Below, piece after piece: positions 33,432 through 41,989 of a stretch of DNA of 64,000 nt (positions are counted from its first letter, which is position 1; every line of letters starts with the position of its first letter). Under the pieces are notes generated by a model that had not been told where the DNA came from, made no database searches, and saw only the letters and a list, made by a program, of their open reading frames with translations. The translations under genes were made by a program, and so were the position numbers. This DNA is from Candidatus Nitrosomaritimum khambatensis. Its GTDB lineage: Archaea > Thermoproteota > Nitrososphaeria > Nitrososphaerales > Nitrosopumilaceae. The stretch spans positions 4,521 to 68,520 of the forward strand of contig WVWY01000026.1 of the NCBI GenBank assembly GCA_011773785.1, in the 5' to 3' direction.

Positions 33432-35147
33432 GCTGATTTTATCATGAATTTGAGCCAAAATTAGTTTGGCTTTGTCTTTATTTTCATAAGATTCTGTCTT
33501 TTCGTCCATTATGGTGTCTATCTCATAAGATTTGTCAACTAGAATGTTTGCAACATGATCATCTAAGGTCCCATTGCCGATCAAATAATATGCAAATACA
33601 GTATTTTTTTGTCCAATTCTATGCAATCTGTCTTCGGCTTGTCTATGAATTGCTGGACTCCAATCCAGTTCTGCAAAAATAACATATTTTGCACGTGTCA
33701 GATTAATACCAACATTTCCAGCTCTTAATCCTGCAATCATTAATTTTGATTCTCCTTTTTGGAATTTGTCTATTTGATCTTGACGTAAAGAATCAGACTG
33801 ACCTCCAATAATTGATACTGGTGAGAACTCCCCTAAACGTTCATGGAGTAATTTGTGAATTACCTTGTGATGACAAAACACCACAACGCTTTCTTCAATT
33901 TCCATAATGTTTTTTACAAAATTAATTACATGCGGAAGTTTTGCGATGCCTGCAATTTGCCTTTCGCTTTGAATTGCACGCTGGTATGAGGCAGACTTTT
34001 TGAATTCTGATTCGGCATCTTTTTGTTCTTCTTCAAGTCGTGTCCAAATTTTGTCTAGTTCTTCAAGATAATATTCTGTATCTGCGTCGATTACTTCCTT
34101 GTAGCGAACCTTGTCTTTTAGTTCTTTTAGGACATCTTTTTTGGTTCTTCTAAGCATAACATGTTTTTGTAATTCATTTCTCAGTGAAGCTCGTTTATTT
34201 TCAAGAACAATTGCTTTGCCCTTTTCATTAACATAACAAAAGTACTCACAAAACTCTTTGAAGCTTCCAAGAAGTCCAGGCTTTAAGATATCAACTATTG
34301 GCCAAATTTCTGAACCGCGATTATAGATAGGTGTTCCAGAGAGTCCTATCCTATAAGAAATTGAAGGAAGTGCTGCTAATTTCTTGACTGCTTTGTATTT
34401 TTGTGTGGTTTTTGAACGAAGATTGTGTACCTCGTCACAAACAATAGTTTTGATATTTAATTTTGATAAATCAGGTAATCTTTTGTAAAGTAATTCATAG
34501 TTAATTATGTAAAAATCAGTTGCAGGTAATTCTTGTAATTTCCCTGTTCTAATTAGCGTTGAAGTAGGAGAATCATTTTCAAGAATTCTGCCATTCCTGC
34601 TTTTTTTCTTTACAAATTTTTCAATTTCTCTAGCCCAATTTTGTAAGGTAACCAGTGGCGCGATAACTAAAACAGGGAATGTTTGTTTTTCAGTGGCAAC
34701 ATAAGATAAAGTCTGAACCGTTTTTCCCAAACCCATTTCATCAGCTAACAATGCATTTCCAGAAGATTTCAGTAAAAAGTCCAATCCTTCTTTTTGGAAA
34801 TTAAGTAGTTTTCCTCTAAATTGATCCCCACTTTTTGCTCGGTTAAGTTTGTGTTTAATGGGAGGAAGAGTTGGCTTTGGCGCGAAGGTTTTGACGACCT
34901 TTCTTTGCCATGCAGATTTTGATAAAATTTCTAACGGGTATCTGTCCATCATAGCCTTGAGCTGCTTGACGCTTTCAGTACTATCAGGTATGATCACTTC
35001 ATCAATATTTTCCCCATACCATGCTTCAGGCACAAGTTTTGAGATCATGCTTACAGCACGTTGGCCTTTTAGTTTCCAGCTCCAGGTTTTGGAATATTTA
35101 TCCAGAACATACTCTAATGTTCCGAAGTTTTCCATGGATGTTGCCAT
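33423..35147 (-). CDS. SNF2-family DEAD-like helicase
   Basis: A 574-residue ATPase with both RecA-like halves. Motif I is ADEMGLGKTVQ, motif II is CDEVHN (a DExH variant), LSGTPIYN is motif III, and QAEDRLHRIGQK is motif VI. It matches the SNF2/Rad54-like helicases without an added target-recognition domain. It likely remodels protein-DNA complexes or repairs DNA. Start chosen at the ATG giving MATSMENFGTL. Confidence 0.9.
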   Translation of the reverse strand: MATSMENFGTLEYVLDKYSKTWSWKLKGQRAVSMISKLVPEAWYGENIDEVIIPDSTESVKQLKAMMDRYPLEILSKSAWQRKVVKTFAPKPTLPPIKHKLNRAKSGDQFRGKLLNFQKEGLDFLLKSSGNALLADEMGLGKTVQTLSYVATEKQTFPVLVIAPLVTLQNWAREIEKFVKKKSRNGRILENDSPTSTLIRTGKLQELPATDFYIINYELLYKRLPDLSKLNIKTIVCDEVHNLRSKTTQKYKAVKKLAALPSISYRIGLSGTPIYNRGSEIWPIVDILKPGLLGSFKEFCEYFCYVNEKGKAIVLENKRASLRNELQKHVMLRRTKKDVLKELKDKVRYKEVIDADTEYYLEELDKIWTRLEEEQKDAESEFKKSASYQRAIQSERQIAGIAKLPHVINFVKNIMEIEESVVVFCHHKVIHKLLHERLGEFSPVSIIGGQSDSLRQDQIDKFQKGESKLMIAGLRAGNVGINLTRAKYVIFAELDWSPAIHRQAEDRLHRIGQKNTVFAYYLIGNGTLDDHVANILVDKSYEIDTIMDEKTESYENKDKAKLILAQIHDKISSK

Positions 35148-35474
35148 AATTTGTCGATAGAAAGTTTTTTTGCTTTATGAATCTTCATGTTTGATTCGAT
35201 CTAAGCACGGATTTGAGAAAAATTAGTAATAGTTATTTAGTCAAAAAAGTAACTCAGCAGCTTGGATAATCTCGACATCCCTATGGATTTTGGGTTTGCC
35301 AAATTTGCAAAAAAGATAATTTAAATTCAAAAAAAATTTTCCTTAAAGAACCATAATGTTTCTTTAAACTATGTTATTTCTATTATTGCCATAAGTTATG
35401 AATTTTTGTAACAGATAACACAAGGAAGAAAGTAAATGAAAACCCCAAATAAAAAATAGAAGTGTGGATTATGG
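35148..35474. other. AT-rich intergenic region
   Basis: This 327-base gap lies between the SNF2 gene start and the end of the secreted-protein gene. It has an inverted repeat TTAAAGAA/TTCTTTAA (35343-35350 and 35360-35367) and T-rich stretches on the minus strand near 35425-35465 that could end the secreted-protein transcript. I see no convincing gene or RNA. Confidence 0.4.
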
Positions 35475-36161
35475 CTATGGACACTCAAAACCGCCATTTT
35501 TGTTCTGGCTGATCAATTGATCATGGGATCTTGCGGTATCAAAGTCGACACATAATTCCTTTTTGTCTCCTCTATAGAATTCCCAGACATAAAATGCTCC
35601 TACATCATTGCCATTGGTACCTTTACCACAGACTTGATTGATGTCAGCGAGTTCTTGGACTGATGGAATATCAAAGTGTCTGATTGTGGTCTTATCTTTT
35701 TTGGGATCATAGACAATAGTTGTATCGGTTTCATTGGCTGGACTTACGATATCATATGCAAATCCACTTGCACAATCATCGGAGTGTTTTAGTACCACTG
35801 TGTGGGAGTGTGCATCATAATTATCCACACCGTCGTGGTTGTCAAGACCATCTACTTTATGTTGCCCCGTTATCCAGATTGTGTGGATGTCTTCATTGAA
35901 AACGCCCACAACTGAACCTAGACCTTTTTCCTCGTTACCAGTTTCTCGTGAGAAATCTCCAAGATCTCCCTCTGCAATTGCCTCAACCTCCCAAGTTTCA
36001 TCGTCGCCATTGTCATATAGTGTCGCCTTTTCTATGGTACCGGCGTTAGTGATTTCTGGCGTCGGTAGTAAACCACCATTAGCTGAGACATGAGCAGTCA
36101 TTGAAATACTAATTGCAAAGACTGATGCAACTAGAATTCCGAAGAACAGTTTCTTATTCAT
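35475..36161 (-). CDS. Secreted protein of unknown function
   Basis: A 228-residue protein with a signal peptide (residues 1-27, ending VSANGG). The body is rich in Asp, His and Gly (GLDNHDGVDNYDAHSHTVVLKH) and carries Cys near KHSDDCASGF and at KKELCVDFDTARS and GGFECP. His/Asp clusters suggest metal binding. No family recognised. Its start lies about 100 bases from the palindrome at 36262. Confidence 0.6.
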   Translation of the reverse strand: MNKKLFFGILVASVFAISISMTAHVSANGGLLPTPEITNAGTIEKATLYDNGDDETWEVEAIAEGDLGDFSRETGNEEKGLGSVVGVFNEDIHTIWITGQHKVDGLDNHDGVDNYDAHSHTVVLKHSDDCASGFAYDIVSPANETDTTIVYDPKKDKTTIRHFDIPSVQELADINQVCGKGTNGNDVGAFYVWEFYRGDKKELCVDFDTARSHDQLISQNKNGGFECP

Positions 36162-36261
36162 GCAAGATCTCTAGTAGCGAGGTTGTATTTGATAGATCTA
36201 GAAATGTCCTTTACATTTGTTCAATTTTTTTTAAAATTTTTGTAATTTTTAAAGTAAAAGA

Positions 36262-36286
36262 ATTGTAATATTAAAAATATTACAAT
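36262..36286. promoter_or_regulatory. Perfect 11-base inverted repeat
   Basis: ATTGTAATATT, a 3-base spacer AAA, then AATATTACAAT: a perfect palindrome in the divergent region between the secreted-protein gene and the gene at 36447. The size and symmetry fit a dimeric regulator site. Another AT-rich stretch surrounds it, so chance is possible but an 11-base exact arm is unlikely. Confidence 0.45.
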
Positions 36287-36446
36287 AATCAAACCTTTGA
36301 AAATTTAATTTTAAAATCTTAATTCTCTGACTTGAATTAACTCCTTTGCCAACATAATCAATTCAATAACAAAAACAAGCCACAGTATTTGCAATGATAG
36401 AATACAAAAGGTAATAATGAAATACTAAAAAATTGAATGATTAATC

Positions 36447-36881
36447 ATGGTGCAAGACGGATTTGCATGGGTTTATTTGGTATTTTTCTTAATTATTCCC
36501 CTTTCAAGAATTTTACCAAGGCTAGTAAGAAGATGGAAGGAAAAGAATAACCCAAGTCAAGAACAAATCACTACTCAATCATATCAAAGAGAAAATACGG
36601 ACTTTGTAGAATCACCTAGATCTGAATACAAGGGAGATGTTCCCTCACGTATGAAACCCCAGTCTTTAGAAATGCTAGTTTTAGGAGAGCTGAATCGAGG
36701 GGTTAATAATTTTAACAACATACAAAAAAACTTGGGGATTGATGCTGAAAAATTAGATGAGACATTGCAAAGCCTGGAGAAACAGGGCTTGATGAAGGTA
36801 CAAAATAAGCAGGGTTTGTTTGGCCAAAAAATAGAACTAATTCCCACTGAAGAGGGATTTAAGAAATTTTACTCAGAATAA
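36447..36881 (+). CDS. Membrane-tethered winged-helix protein
   Basis: A 144-residue protein: one N-terminal membrane helix (residues 6-24), a basic linker, then a winged-helix-like domain (LEMLVLGELNRGVNNFNNIQKNLGIDAEKL, then TLQSLEKQGLMKV, then LIPTEEGFKKF) in the last 80 residues. A membrane-tethered DNA-binding protein is plausible. It is 35 bases upstream of the SPFH gene. Confidence 0.6.
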   Translation: MVQDGFAWVYLVFFLIIPLSRILPRLVRRWKEKNNPSQEQITTQSYQRENTDFVESPRSEYKGDVPSRMKPQSLEMLVLGELNRGVNNFNNIQKNLGIDAEKLDETLQSLEKQGLMKVQNKQGLFGQKIELIPTEEGFKKFYSE

Positions 36882-36916
36882 TATAGTATAATTATAGTGA
36901 AATCCTAACAATACTA

Positions 36917-37780
36917 TTGTCTAAATATCAGCAACCTGCTATGCAAGTGAATTTTGGAAAGGCAAAAGCAATAGTATTTGGGGCCATTATTCTAATTATC
37001 ATCGGAGTGGTGGTTTCGGCCTCTGTTCAAATTGTAGATGCAGGTTATAGGGGGGTATTGCTTCATTGGAATGCCGTAGATATTACTATTCTTCCACTTG
37101 AAGAAGGTCTTCATTTTGTTGTGCCTTTTCAAGATTCAGTTGTGAATATGGAGGTAAGGACACTCAAATTTGTAAAGGATACATCATCGGCATCTAGAGA
37201 CTTGCAAACAGTATCAACTGAAGTAACAGTAAACTATAGACCAAATCCTAATTCAGTAAATACGTTATACAAGGAAGTAGGATTAGAGTATGAAAACAGA
37301 ATAATTCAACCAGCAGTTGAAGAAGTAGTAAAGCAAGTGACTGCAAGGTATAATGCTGAAGAGCTCATCACAAAAAGACCCCAAGTAAAAGCTGACATTG
37401 AGCAAGAAATTACCCAACGACTTAATGTGTATAATATCAAAACAGATGTAATATCAATTACCGATTTTCAATTTTCGCCATTATTTGCTCAAGCCATTGA
37501 AGCAAAAGTAGAGGCAGAGCAAAAAGCACTCAAAGCAGAAAATGACTTACGTAGAATTGAAGTTGAAGCTCGACAATTAGAAGCTCAGGCAGTTGGTCTT
37601 GCAAAAGCCAACATTGCAGAGGCAAATGGTGAGGCCGAAGCAATTAAAATTATTAATCAAGCCCTTGCAGAAAATCCAAATTACTTAGAGTGGTTAAAAA
37701 CCCAAGAATGGGATGGTAAGTTGCCACTAGTGGTTGGAGAGGGAGGAACACCATTTATCTCAATCCCTGTTGCACCATAG
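36917..37780 (+). CDS. SPFH/band 7 (prohibitin-like) protein
   Basis: A 287-residue protein with one N-terminal membrane helix (residues 15-38) and an SPFH domain: GYRGVLLHWNAVDITILPLEEGLHFVVPFQDSV, later VDIEQEITQ-like RPQVKADIEQEITQRL and FSPLFAQAIEAKVEAEQKAL, with a coiled coil near the C-terminus. It belongs to the prohibitin-like branch, which assembles into membrane rings or scaffolds and often controls proteases. The start is TTG. Confidence 0.88.
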   Translation: MSKYQQPAMQVNFGKAKAIVFGAIILIIIGVVVSASVQIVDAGYRGVLLHWNAVDITILPLEEGLHFVVPFQDSVVNMEVRTLKFVKDTSSASRDLQTVSTEVTVNYRPNPNSVNTLYKEVGLEYENRIIQPAVEEVVKQVTARYNAEELITKRPQVKADIEQEITQRLNVYNIKTDVISITDFQFSPLFAQAIEAKVEAEQKALKAENDLRRIEVEARQLEAQAVGLAKANIAEANGEAEAIKIINQALAENPNYLEWLKTQEWDGKLPLVVGEGGTPFISIPVAP

Positions 37781-37787
37781 GAAATAA

Positions 37788-38099
37788 TTAATCTGTTCTA
37801 GAGTTTTCTCTCAAAGAATCATACATTGCAAGGAATTGCTCAGGTTCTTTCTGCCTGTATTGTTTGACAAGTTGAGATATTTCTTGATTTGAAAGAGATT
37901 CGCCCTTATTTTCAAAATATTCCTTTACTATTTCAAATTGAGATTTGTCAATTCTATATTTTTGTAAAGTGTCATTTACTGACTTGTTGCTCAAATAATC
38001 AAAGATTACAAATCTGTATATCAAATATCCAGCAATGCCCAAAATTGCAACTATAGTAATTGGTATTATTACAGCAAAGGCCATATAATTAGATGGCAT
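37788..38099 (-). CDS. Small membrane protein
   Basis: A 103-residue protein with one N-terminal membrane helix (residues 8-30) and a cytoplasmic helical domain (DTLQKYRIDKSQFEIVKEYF; SNQEISQLVKQYRQKEPEQF). No family recognised. Convergent with the SPFH gene. Confidence 0.55.
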   Translation of the reverse strand: MPSNYMAFAVIIPITIVAILGIAGYLIYRFVIFDYLSNKSVNDTLQKYRIDKSQFEIVKEYFENKGESLSNQEISQLVKQYRQKEPEQFLAMYDSLRENSRTD

Positions 38100-38125
38100 T
38101 CTTTGTATTTCATTGTTTTTAACAA

Positions 38126-38260
38126 TTAATGGGGTTTGTTTATTGGATGAGGAGGAGTATTCTCATCATGGCAATCACAACTACACAAATGGGTTTCGTG
38201 ATTATTTAGACAATCAATACATTCGTAGTGTTTTCGTGTTTCACAAGATCCACAAATCAT
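38126..38260 (-). CDS. Cys/His-rich zinc-finger microprotein
   Basis: A 44-residue frame with MICGSCETRKHYECIDCLNNH followed by THLCSCDCHD. It has seven Cys and six His, enough for two zinc sites. The order resembles small ZZ- or B-box-like fingers. A longer plus-strand frame overlaps it, but that frame shows no pattern of a real protein. It is 27 bases upstream of the 37788-38099 gene. Confidence 0.6.
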   Translation of the reverse strand: MICGSCETRKHYECIDCLNNHETHLCSCDCHDENTPPHPINKPH

Positions 38261-38306
38261 ACCTTCTTTCAATTAGTGATTCGATAGATTTGAATTTTTT
38301 GGAGAA

Positions 38307-38966
38307 CTAGTATTTTACCTCGCTTCTTTCCAGTAATTTTTCGGTTAGTTCAACATATCCTTGAGGATCTAAGGGCTTGGCAAATTTTTTGTCCACGTTA
38401 ATTAGATAAATTGAGTGAAGGCGTGCATTTAAAATGTCATCATGATTAATTGGAGGATTTTTGTAATACCGATCACATAGATCTTGTACTTTTTTAACAT
38501 CATCTTTTTTCCTTGCATTTGGAGGAATTAGGAAAATTTTTGGGATGGGTATGATGCCAGTAACAGGTGTTGCCAATGAAAATTTTGCGCAATATTTGCT
38601 GTATCGTGCAATTTTACTCATAATTCGTGCAGTTAGATAATCATTAGTGTCTAATGCATGGTCAGGGGGAGTAAACCCTGTTTCAATTTCAAGTATTGTA
38701 TCACCATCGCCCTTTTTTGCAAAAAGGTCACAAACAAGAATTTCTGAGACTTGTTTTTCCACCTCTACGGAATATCCATCGGCAATTAGATTTGCCGCGC
38801 AAATTAACTCTAAAACAGAATGATTAATTTTGACTAGATTTTTTTTATACATTTCAATTAGTTGTTGCCTCACATAATTGAGTTTAGGCAAATCTTGTTC
38901 TCTAAGTTGAGTGGAAAGACTGCCAGTTACCTCATAAACATCATTTTGAAATTTTTCTAAATCCAT
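38307..38966 (-). CDS. Putative PD-(D/E)xK nuclease-like protein
   Basis: A 219-residue soluble protein. The middle has LICAANLIADGYSVEVEKQV then VCDLFAKKGDGDTILEIETGF, a pattern of a helix, strand and D...E-x-E that resembles the core of restriction-endonuclease-like proteins (the Lys is replaced). No neighbouring methyltransferase. DNA cleavage is uncertain. Confidence 0.5.
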   Translation of the reverse strand: MDLEKFQNDVYEVTGSLSTQLREQDLPKLNYVRQQLIEMYKKNLVKINHSVLELICAANLIADGYSVEVEKQVSEILVCDLFAKKGDGDTILEIETGFTPPDHALDTNDYLTARIMSKIARYSKYCAKFSLATPVTGIIPIPKIFLIPPNARKKDDVKKVQDLCDRYYKNPPINHDDILNARLHSIYLINVDKKFAKPLDPQGYVELTEKLLERSEVKY

Positions 38967-39086
38967 TTGTAGATAGTTAGCCTAGTAGTTTAAGAACTAC
39001 ACGGGGAAAATTAATCAAAAATAATTGAAGAAAAATTAACTTTTCTTCATATCGATTCTTAACAACTCAAACCAAAATGAGGTTCC

Positions 39087-40172
39087 ATGTTCAAGAACGT
39101 GATGCTCTTAGGATTATTTGCAGTTTTGGTGCTTATCCCCCTAGTCTCAAATTCTGAGGCAAAATTATGGGATTTACAGGTTCAAGCTAATGTAGAAAAT
39201 TCGCCTATTATTTCTGGAGAAAGACCAATTGTTTCAGGTGTAGTTACTGATCATGCATCAAATCCAGTATACAAAGCAACAGTCAATGTAAAATCCCAAT
39301 CCATGTCTATTTTTACAACAACTAGTCAGTCAGGAGAATTTAGTGTTGAGCTTGGAAAACATGAAAGAATTCCAGGAAATTACATTGTTACTGTTTCTGT
39401 TTCAACCTTGGATGGGAAAACAGGTATGACAACCACCCAATTCCAAGTGAAAGGAGAACTTTCGCCAACAACTGTAACAAACGCTAAACTATCAACACCC
39501 CAAGCGCAAAAATATCTAAATTCCAATCCTGAAGATTTTGCTAAAAATCCCATAGGCCTTATGCTATACAACTATTATCAAAAATTATACCAAGAATATC
39601 TTGAAGAGCAGCAAATCAGCAATCAAATTACTCAAGAACAACAATATCAAAAGCAACAACAAGATATTGCAAAAGGACTAAGAATCCAGGCTATAGAAGA
39701 GTTTAAACCAAAACCGGGAATTTTTTCAGGTCCACAATATGAAAATTATGTCAATAATCTAAACGACGAGGTAAAAGATGTGGTTGTTGAACACTTGGAG
39801 TTTACAAAAAATTTGTTTTATGAAGCCCAGCAGATAAGAAATGAAATTATTGAAAATGGTGGTAGTCCCAAAGAAGCTCACCAAGCATACCTGGAAAAAC
39901 TAAGTACAAGTAGAGATATGATAGAAAATTATCAAAAAGAACCAGAGATTTCTGCTGAAACTGAACAAAATGTAGTAGAAAATGAGCCTACAGAAATTCA
40001 AAATCTCGCAACAGACGAGAATGTTGATGCAGAGTCATCAATACTAGTTAACGTAAACGGAGTAATGTTGGAAGTAGATTACAATGACTCCATATTTGTA
40101 GTGGAGGTAAATGGCCAAGTTTTACAATTCACAGTCCAAGATGGAAAATTAATCCAAATTAACTCTGATTAG
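39087..40172 (+). CDS. Secreted protein with carboxypeptidase-regulatory-like domain
   Basis: A 361-residue exported protein. It has a signal peptide (residues 1-25), a beta-sandwich at about 35-125 (ISGERPIVSGVVTDHASNPVYKATVNV and SQSGEFSVELGKHERIPGNY) like the carboxypeptidase regulatory domain, then a long Gln/Glu/Lys-rich helical region (150-280), an acidic linker and a final small beta domain (ILVNVNGVMLEVDYNDSI). No C-terminal anchor. Probably cell-surface scaffold. Confidence 0.65.
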   Translation: MFKNVMLLGLFAVLVLIPLVSNSEAKLWDLQVQANVENSPIISGERPIVSGVVTDHASNPVYKATVNVKSQSMSIFTTTSQSGEFSVELGKHERIPGNYIVTVSVSTLDGKTGMTTTQFQVKGELSPTTVTNAKLSTPQAQKYLNSNPEDFAKNPIGLMLYNYYQKLYQEYLEEQQISNQITQEQQYQKQQQDIAKGLRIQAIEEFKPKPGIFSGPQYENYVNNLNDEVKDVVVEHLEFTKNLFYEAQQIRNEIIENGGSPKEAHQAYLEKLSTSRDMIENYQKEPEISAETEQNVVENEPTEIQNLATDENVDAESSILVNVNGVMLEVDYNDSIFVVEVNGQVLQFTVQDGKLIQINSD

Positions 40173-40211
40173 AAATCAAGAATCAAACAATAATTTGAAA
40201 AGAGAATTATT

Positions 40212-40790
40212 TTATTCAAAAGATTTTATCATTTCAATAATTTCTCCTAAAAGTACATCATCTGGATTTACAAAGAATGTTCCAAGAGTTGCTATTGTGA
40301 TTAAGGTAATTGCGCCAATTATTCTAATCATCATATCTCGTTTGTTATGCTTTTTTTGTTCTTTTGCCAAACCATCAAGAACAGTTTTTGCAATTTTTTT
40401 TGTTAGGTCTTGATCATCTATTGTAGTATCTCGTTTTATTGGATTTAGATTGATATCGCTTACAAACGGAAAGTTTTTCGCTTTGCATTCTTGGCAATCG
40501 ATGTTTCTTTTAGTAAGTTTAAACAAAACCCCCAAAAAGAATGCAGAATATACTGCAACTATACTTAGAAAAGGAATCAAATCACCTTGAACAAAAAGAT
40601 ACCCATAAACTAAAACAAAAAATCCCAAAGGAGGAACGATAAAAATAAAATTCTGCTTTGCACGATTTGATTGGAAACTTCGATTTTTGTAGCTATGAAG
40701 CTTCAATGAACCACAATTAGAACAATGTTTTAGAGGACAAACTTGTGCAGTGTCATTATATTCTGTTTGACATAATGGGCACTTTTGCAT
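40212..40790 (-). CDS. Zinc-ribbon membrane protein
   Basis: A 192-residue protein. The N-terminus has CPLCQTEYNDTAQVCPLKHCSNCG (one or two zinc sites), then two membrane helices at about 48-65 and 70-90, a third Cys pair CQEC, a charged linker and a last membrane helix (about 150-172). The role is unknown. Confidence 0.65.
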   Translation of the reverse strand: MQKCPLCQTEYNDTAQVCPLKHCSNCGSLKLHSYKNRSFQSNRAKQNFIFIVPPLGFFVLVYGYLFVQGDLIPFLSIVAVYSAFFLGVLFKLTKRNIDCQECKAKNFPFVSDINLNPIKRDTTIDDQDLTKKIAKTVLDGLAKEQKKHNKRDMMIRIIGAITLITIATLGTFFVNPDDVLLGEIIEMIKSFE

Positions 40791-40922
40791 TTTTTCCCTT
40801 AGCTTTGTCTCCTTTAAGAGACTTGTTGAGATACAATTTTTATGAATTCAGTCATAATTTACGCACAAAATTAGGTCTAAAAAGAAAGATTCAATTTTCC
40901 ACAAATAATAGGAATTATCAAA

Positions 40923-41276
40923 TTGCCCAAATCAAAATCAGGAATAGTCTATCATAAATCCTCATGCATTACTTGCAAAAGAACCCTAGATGAAATAGAT
41001 AGAATGAAGATGGACATAGAAAAAAGAGATTTTTTCAAAGACCCTTTTACTGAAGAGGAATTAAAAAAAATCATCAAGATTGTTGGAAAATCCCCCTATG
41101 AAATGCTAAGAAAACGGGACAAAATGTACAAGGAACTAGGATTAGAAGACAAAAAACCATCAGACAGTCAGATAATAAAGCTCATGGTAAAATATCCAGG
41201 ATTAATTCAACGACCTATCATAATTAAAAAAAATATGGCAACAGTAGGAAAAGCAGATTTGAAAAAATTAAAGTAA
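40923..41276 (+). CDS. ArsC/Spx-family thioredoxin-fold protein
   Basis: A 117-residue protein of the ArsC/Spx family. The redox motif is visible as HKSSCITCKRTLDEI (C-x2-C), with the later FTEEELKKII and IIKLMVKYPGLIQRPIIIK segments typical of ArsC, including the conserved RPI/V. It may be an arsenate reductase-like or thiol regulator; true ArsC needs a single Cys and an Arg trio that cannot be confirmed here. The start is TTG. Confidence 0.8.
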   Translation: MPKSKSGIVYHKSSCITCKRTLDEIDRMKMDIEKRDFFKDPFTEEELKKIIKIVGKSPYEMLRKRDKMYKELGLEDKKPSDSQIIKLMVKYPGLIQRPIIIKKNMATVGKADLKKLK

Positions 41277-41278
41277 TT

Positions 41279-41524
41279 TTACTCTTCTTTTTTAAAAATT
41301 CGAACAGCTTCCAAATGAGAACAATTAGCTTTTAGGCCCTTTCCGTGATGGAATTTATAGAAATTTTTGAAACCTGGACATTCACATGAATCAGAAGTTA
41401 CAAAGTAGGATTTGTCAGGATCAGAAGAAGATTTTATTTGATAAAGGTCATCATCTATTTTTTTCACCCCGCTAGTTTCAACAAGTTTTTTTGCCTTTTT
41501 TATGGTGCTTGCACTCATAATCAA
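41279..41524 (-). CDS. SWIM zinc-finger protein
   Basis: An 81-residue protein with the SWIM metal pattern CxC...CxH: SCECPGFKNFYKFHHGKGLKANCSHLEAV. SWIM domains bind DNA or proteins and occur with helicases or transposases. No partner is adjacent. Convergent with the ArsC-like gene. Confidence 0.75.
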   Translation of the reverse strand: MIMSASTIKKAKKLVETSGVKKIDDDLYQIKSSSDPDKSYFVTSDSCECPGFKNFYKFHHGKGLKANCSHLEAVRIFKKEE

Positions 41525-41536
41525 ATTTTTGTAAAG

Positions 41537-41836
41537 TTATTTTTTATTCTTTATTTTTTTCATTACTTCAGACCAATTATCACCAGTTGCTTTCCCTTGA
41601 GCTAAGGCATTTTCATAAAGCAGCTCCATAGTCCATGCAATAATTTCTCCCCAGATGGCCTTTAACGACTCATCGTCAGTCCACAGAACACTTGTTTTTA
41701 CAGCATTCATCGCCAGTATGTTGGTTGCATTTTTTTGAGGATTTTTGTTCCATTTTTCTATGACTCTGTCGCAAAAATCCAAAATATCTTGCTTAGTTAG
41801 AGCCAATTTATCAGGCTCAAAACTGGTCTTTTTCAA
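41537..41836 (-). CDS. Hypothetical helical protein
   Basis: A 99-residue, all-helical soluble protein (LTKQDILDFCDRVIEKWNKN; LKAIWGEIIAWTMELLYENAL). No family recognised. It lies 12 bases upstream of the SWIM gene on the same strand, so they probably form one transcript. Confidence 0.55.
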   Translation of the reverse strand: MKKTSFEPDKLALTKQDILDFCDRVIEKWNKNPQKNATNILAMNAVKTSVLWTDDESLKAIWGEIIAWTMELLYENALAQGKATGDNWSEVMKKIKNKK

Positions 41837-41944
41837 TAGAATTTCTTCTGGTTTGTACTAAATTAGATTTTTCTTTATTCTCATCATCGATGTTATATTT
41901 TGTTCCAAAAAGGTATGAAATTATTAATAAACTAATTCAGATCT

Positions 41945-41971
41945 TCAGTTTAATCAATTGTTATAAACTGA
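41945..41971. promoter_or_regulatory. Inverted repeat overlapping the ABC permease promoter
   Basis: TCAGTTTA (41945-41952) and TAAACTGA (41964-41971) form an 8-base inverted repeat. The TATA-like TTATAAAC lies inside (41961-41968), about 25 bases before the TTG start of the permease. A repressor bound here would block the TATA box. This is inferred from position only. Confidence 0.4.
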
Positions 41972-41989
41972 GATTTTTATTCCAAGTTA

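Noticed and set aside
38113-38310. Plus-strand frame of 65 codons
   Set aside because: Its opposite strand encodes a Cys/His-rich zinc-finger protein; the plus frame has no protein-like pattern.
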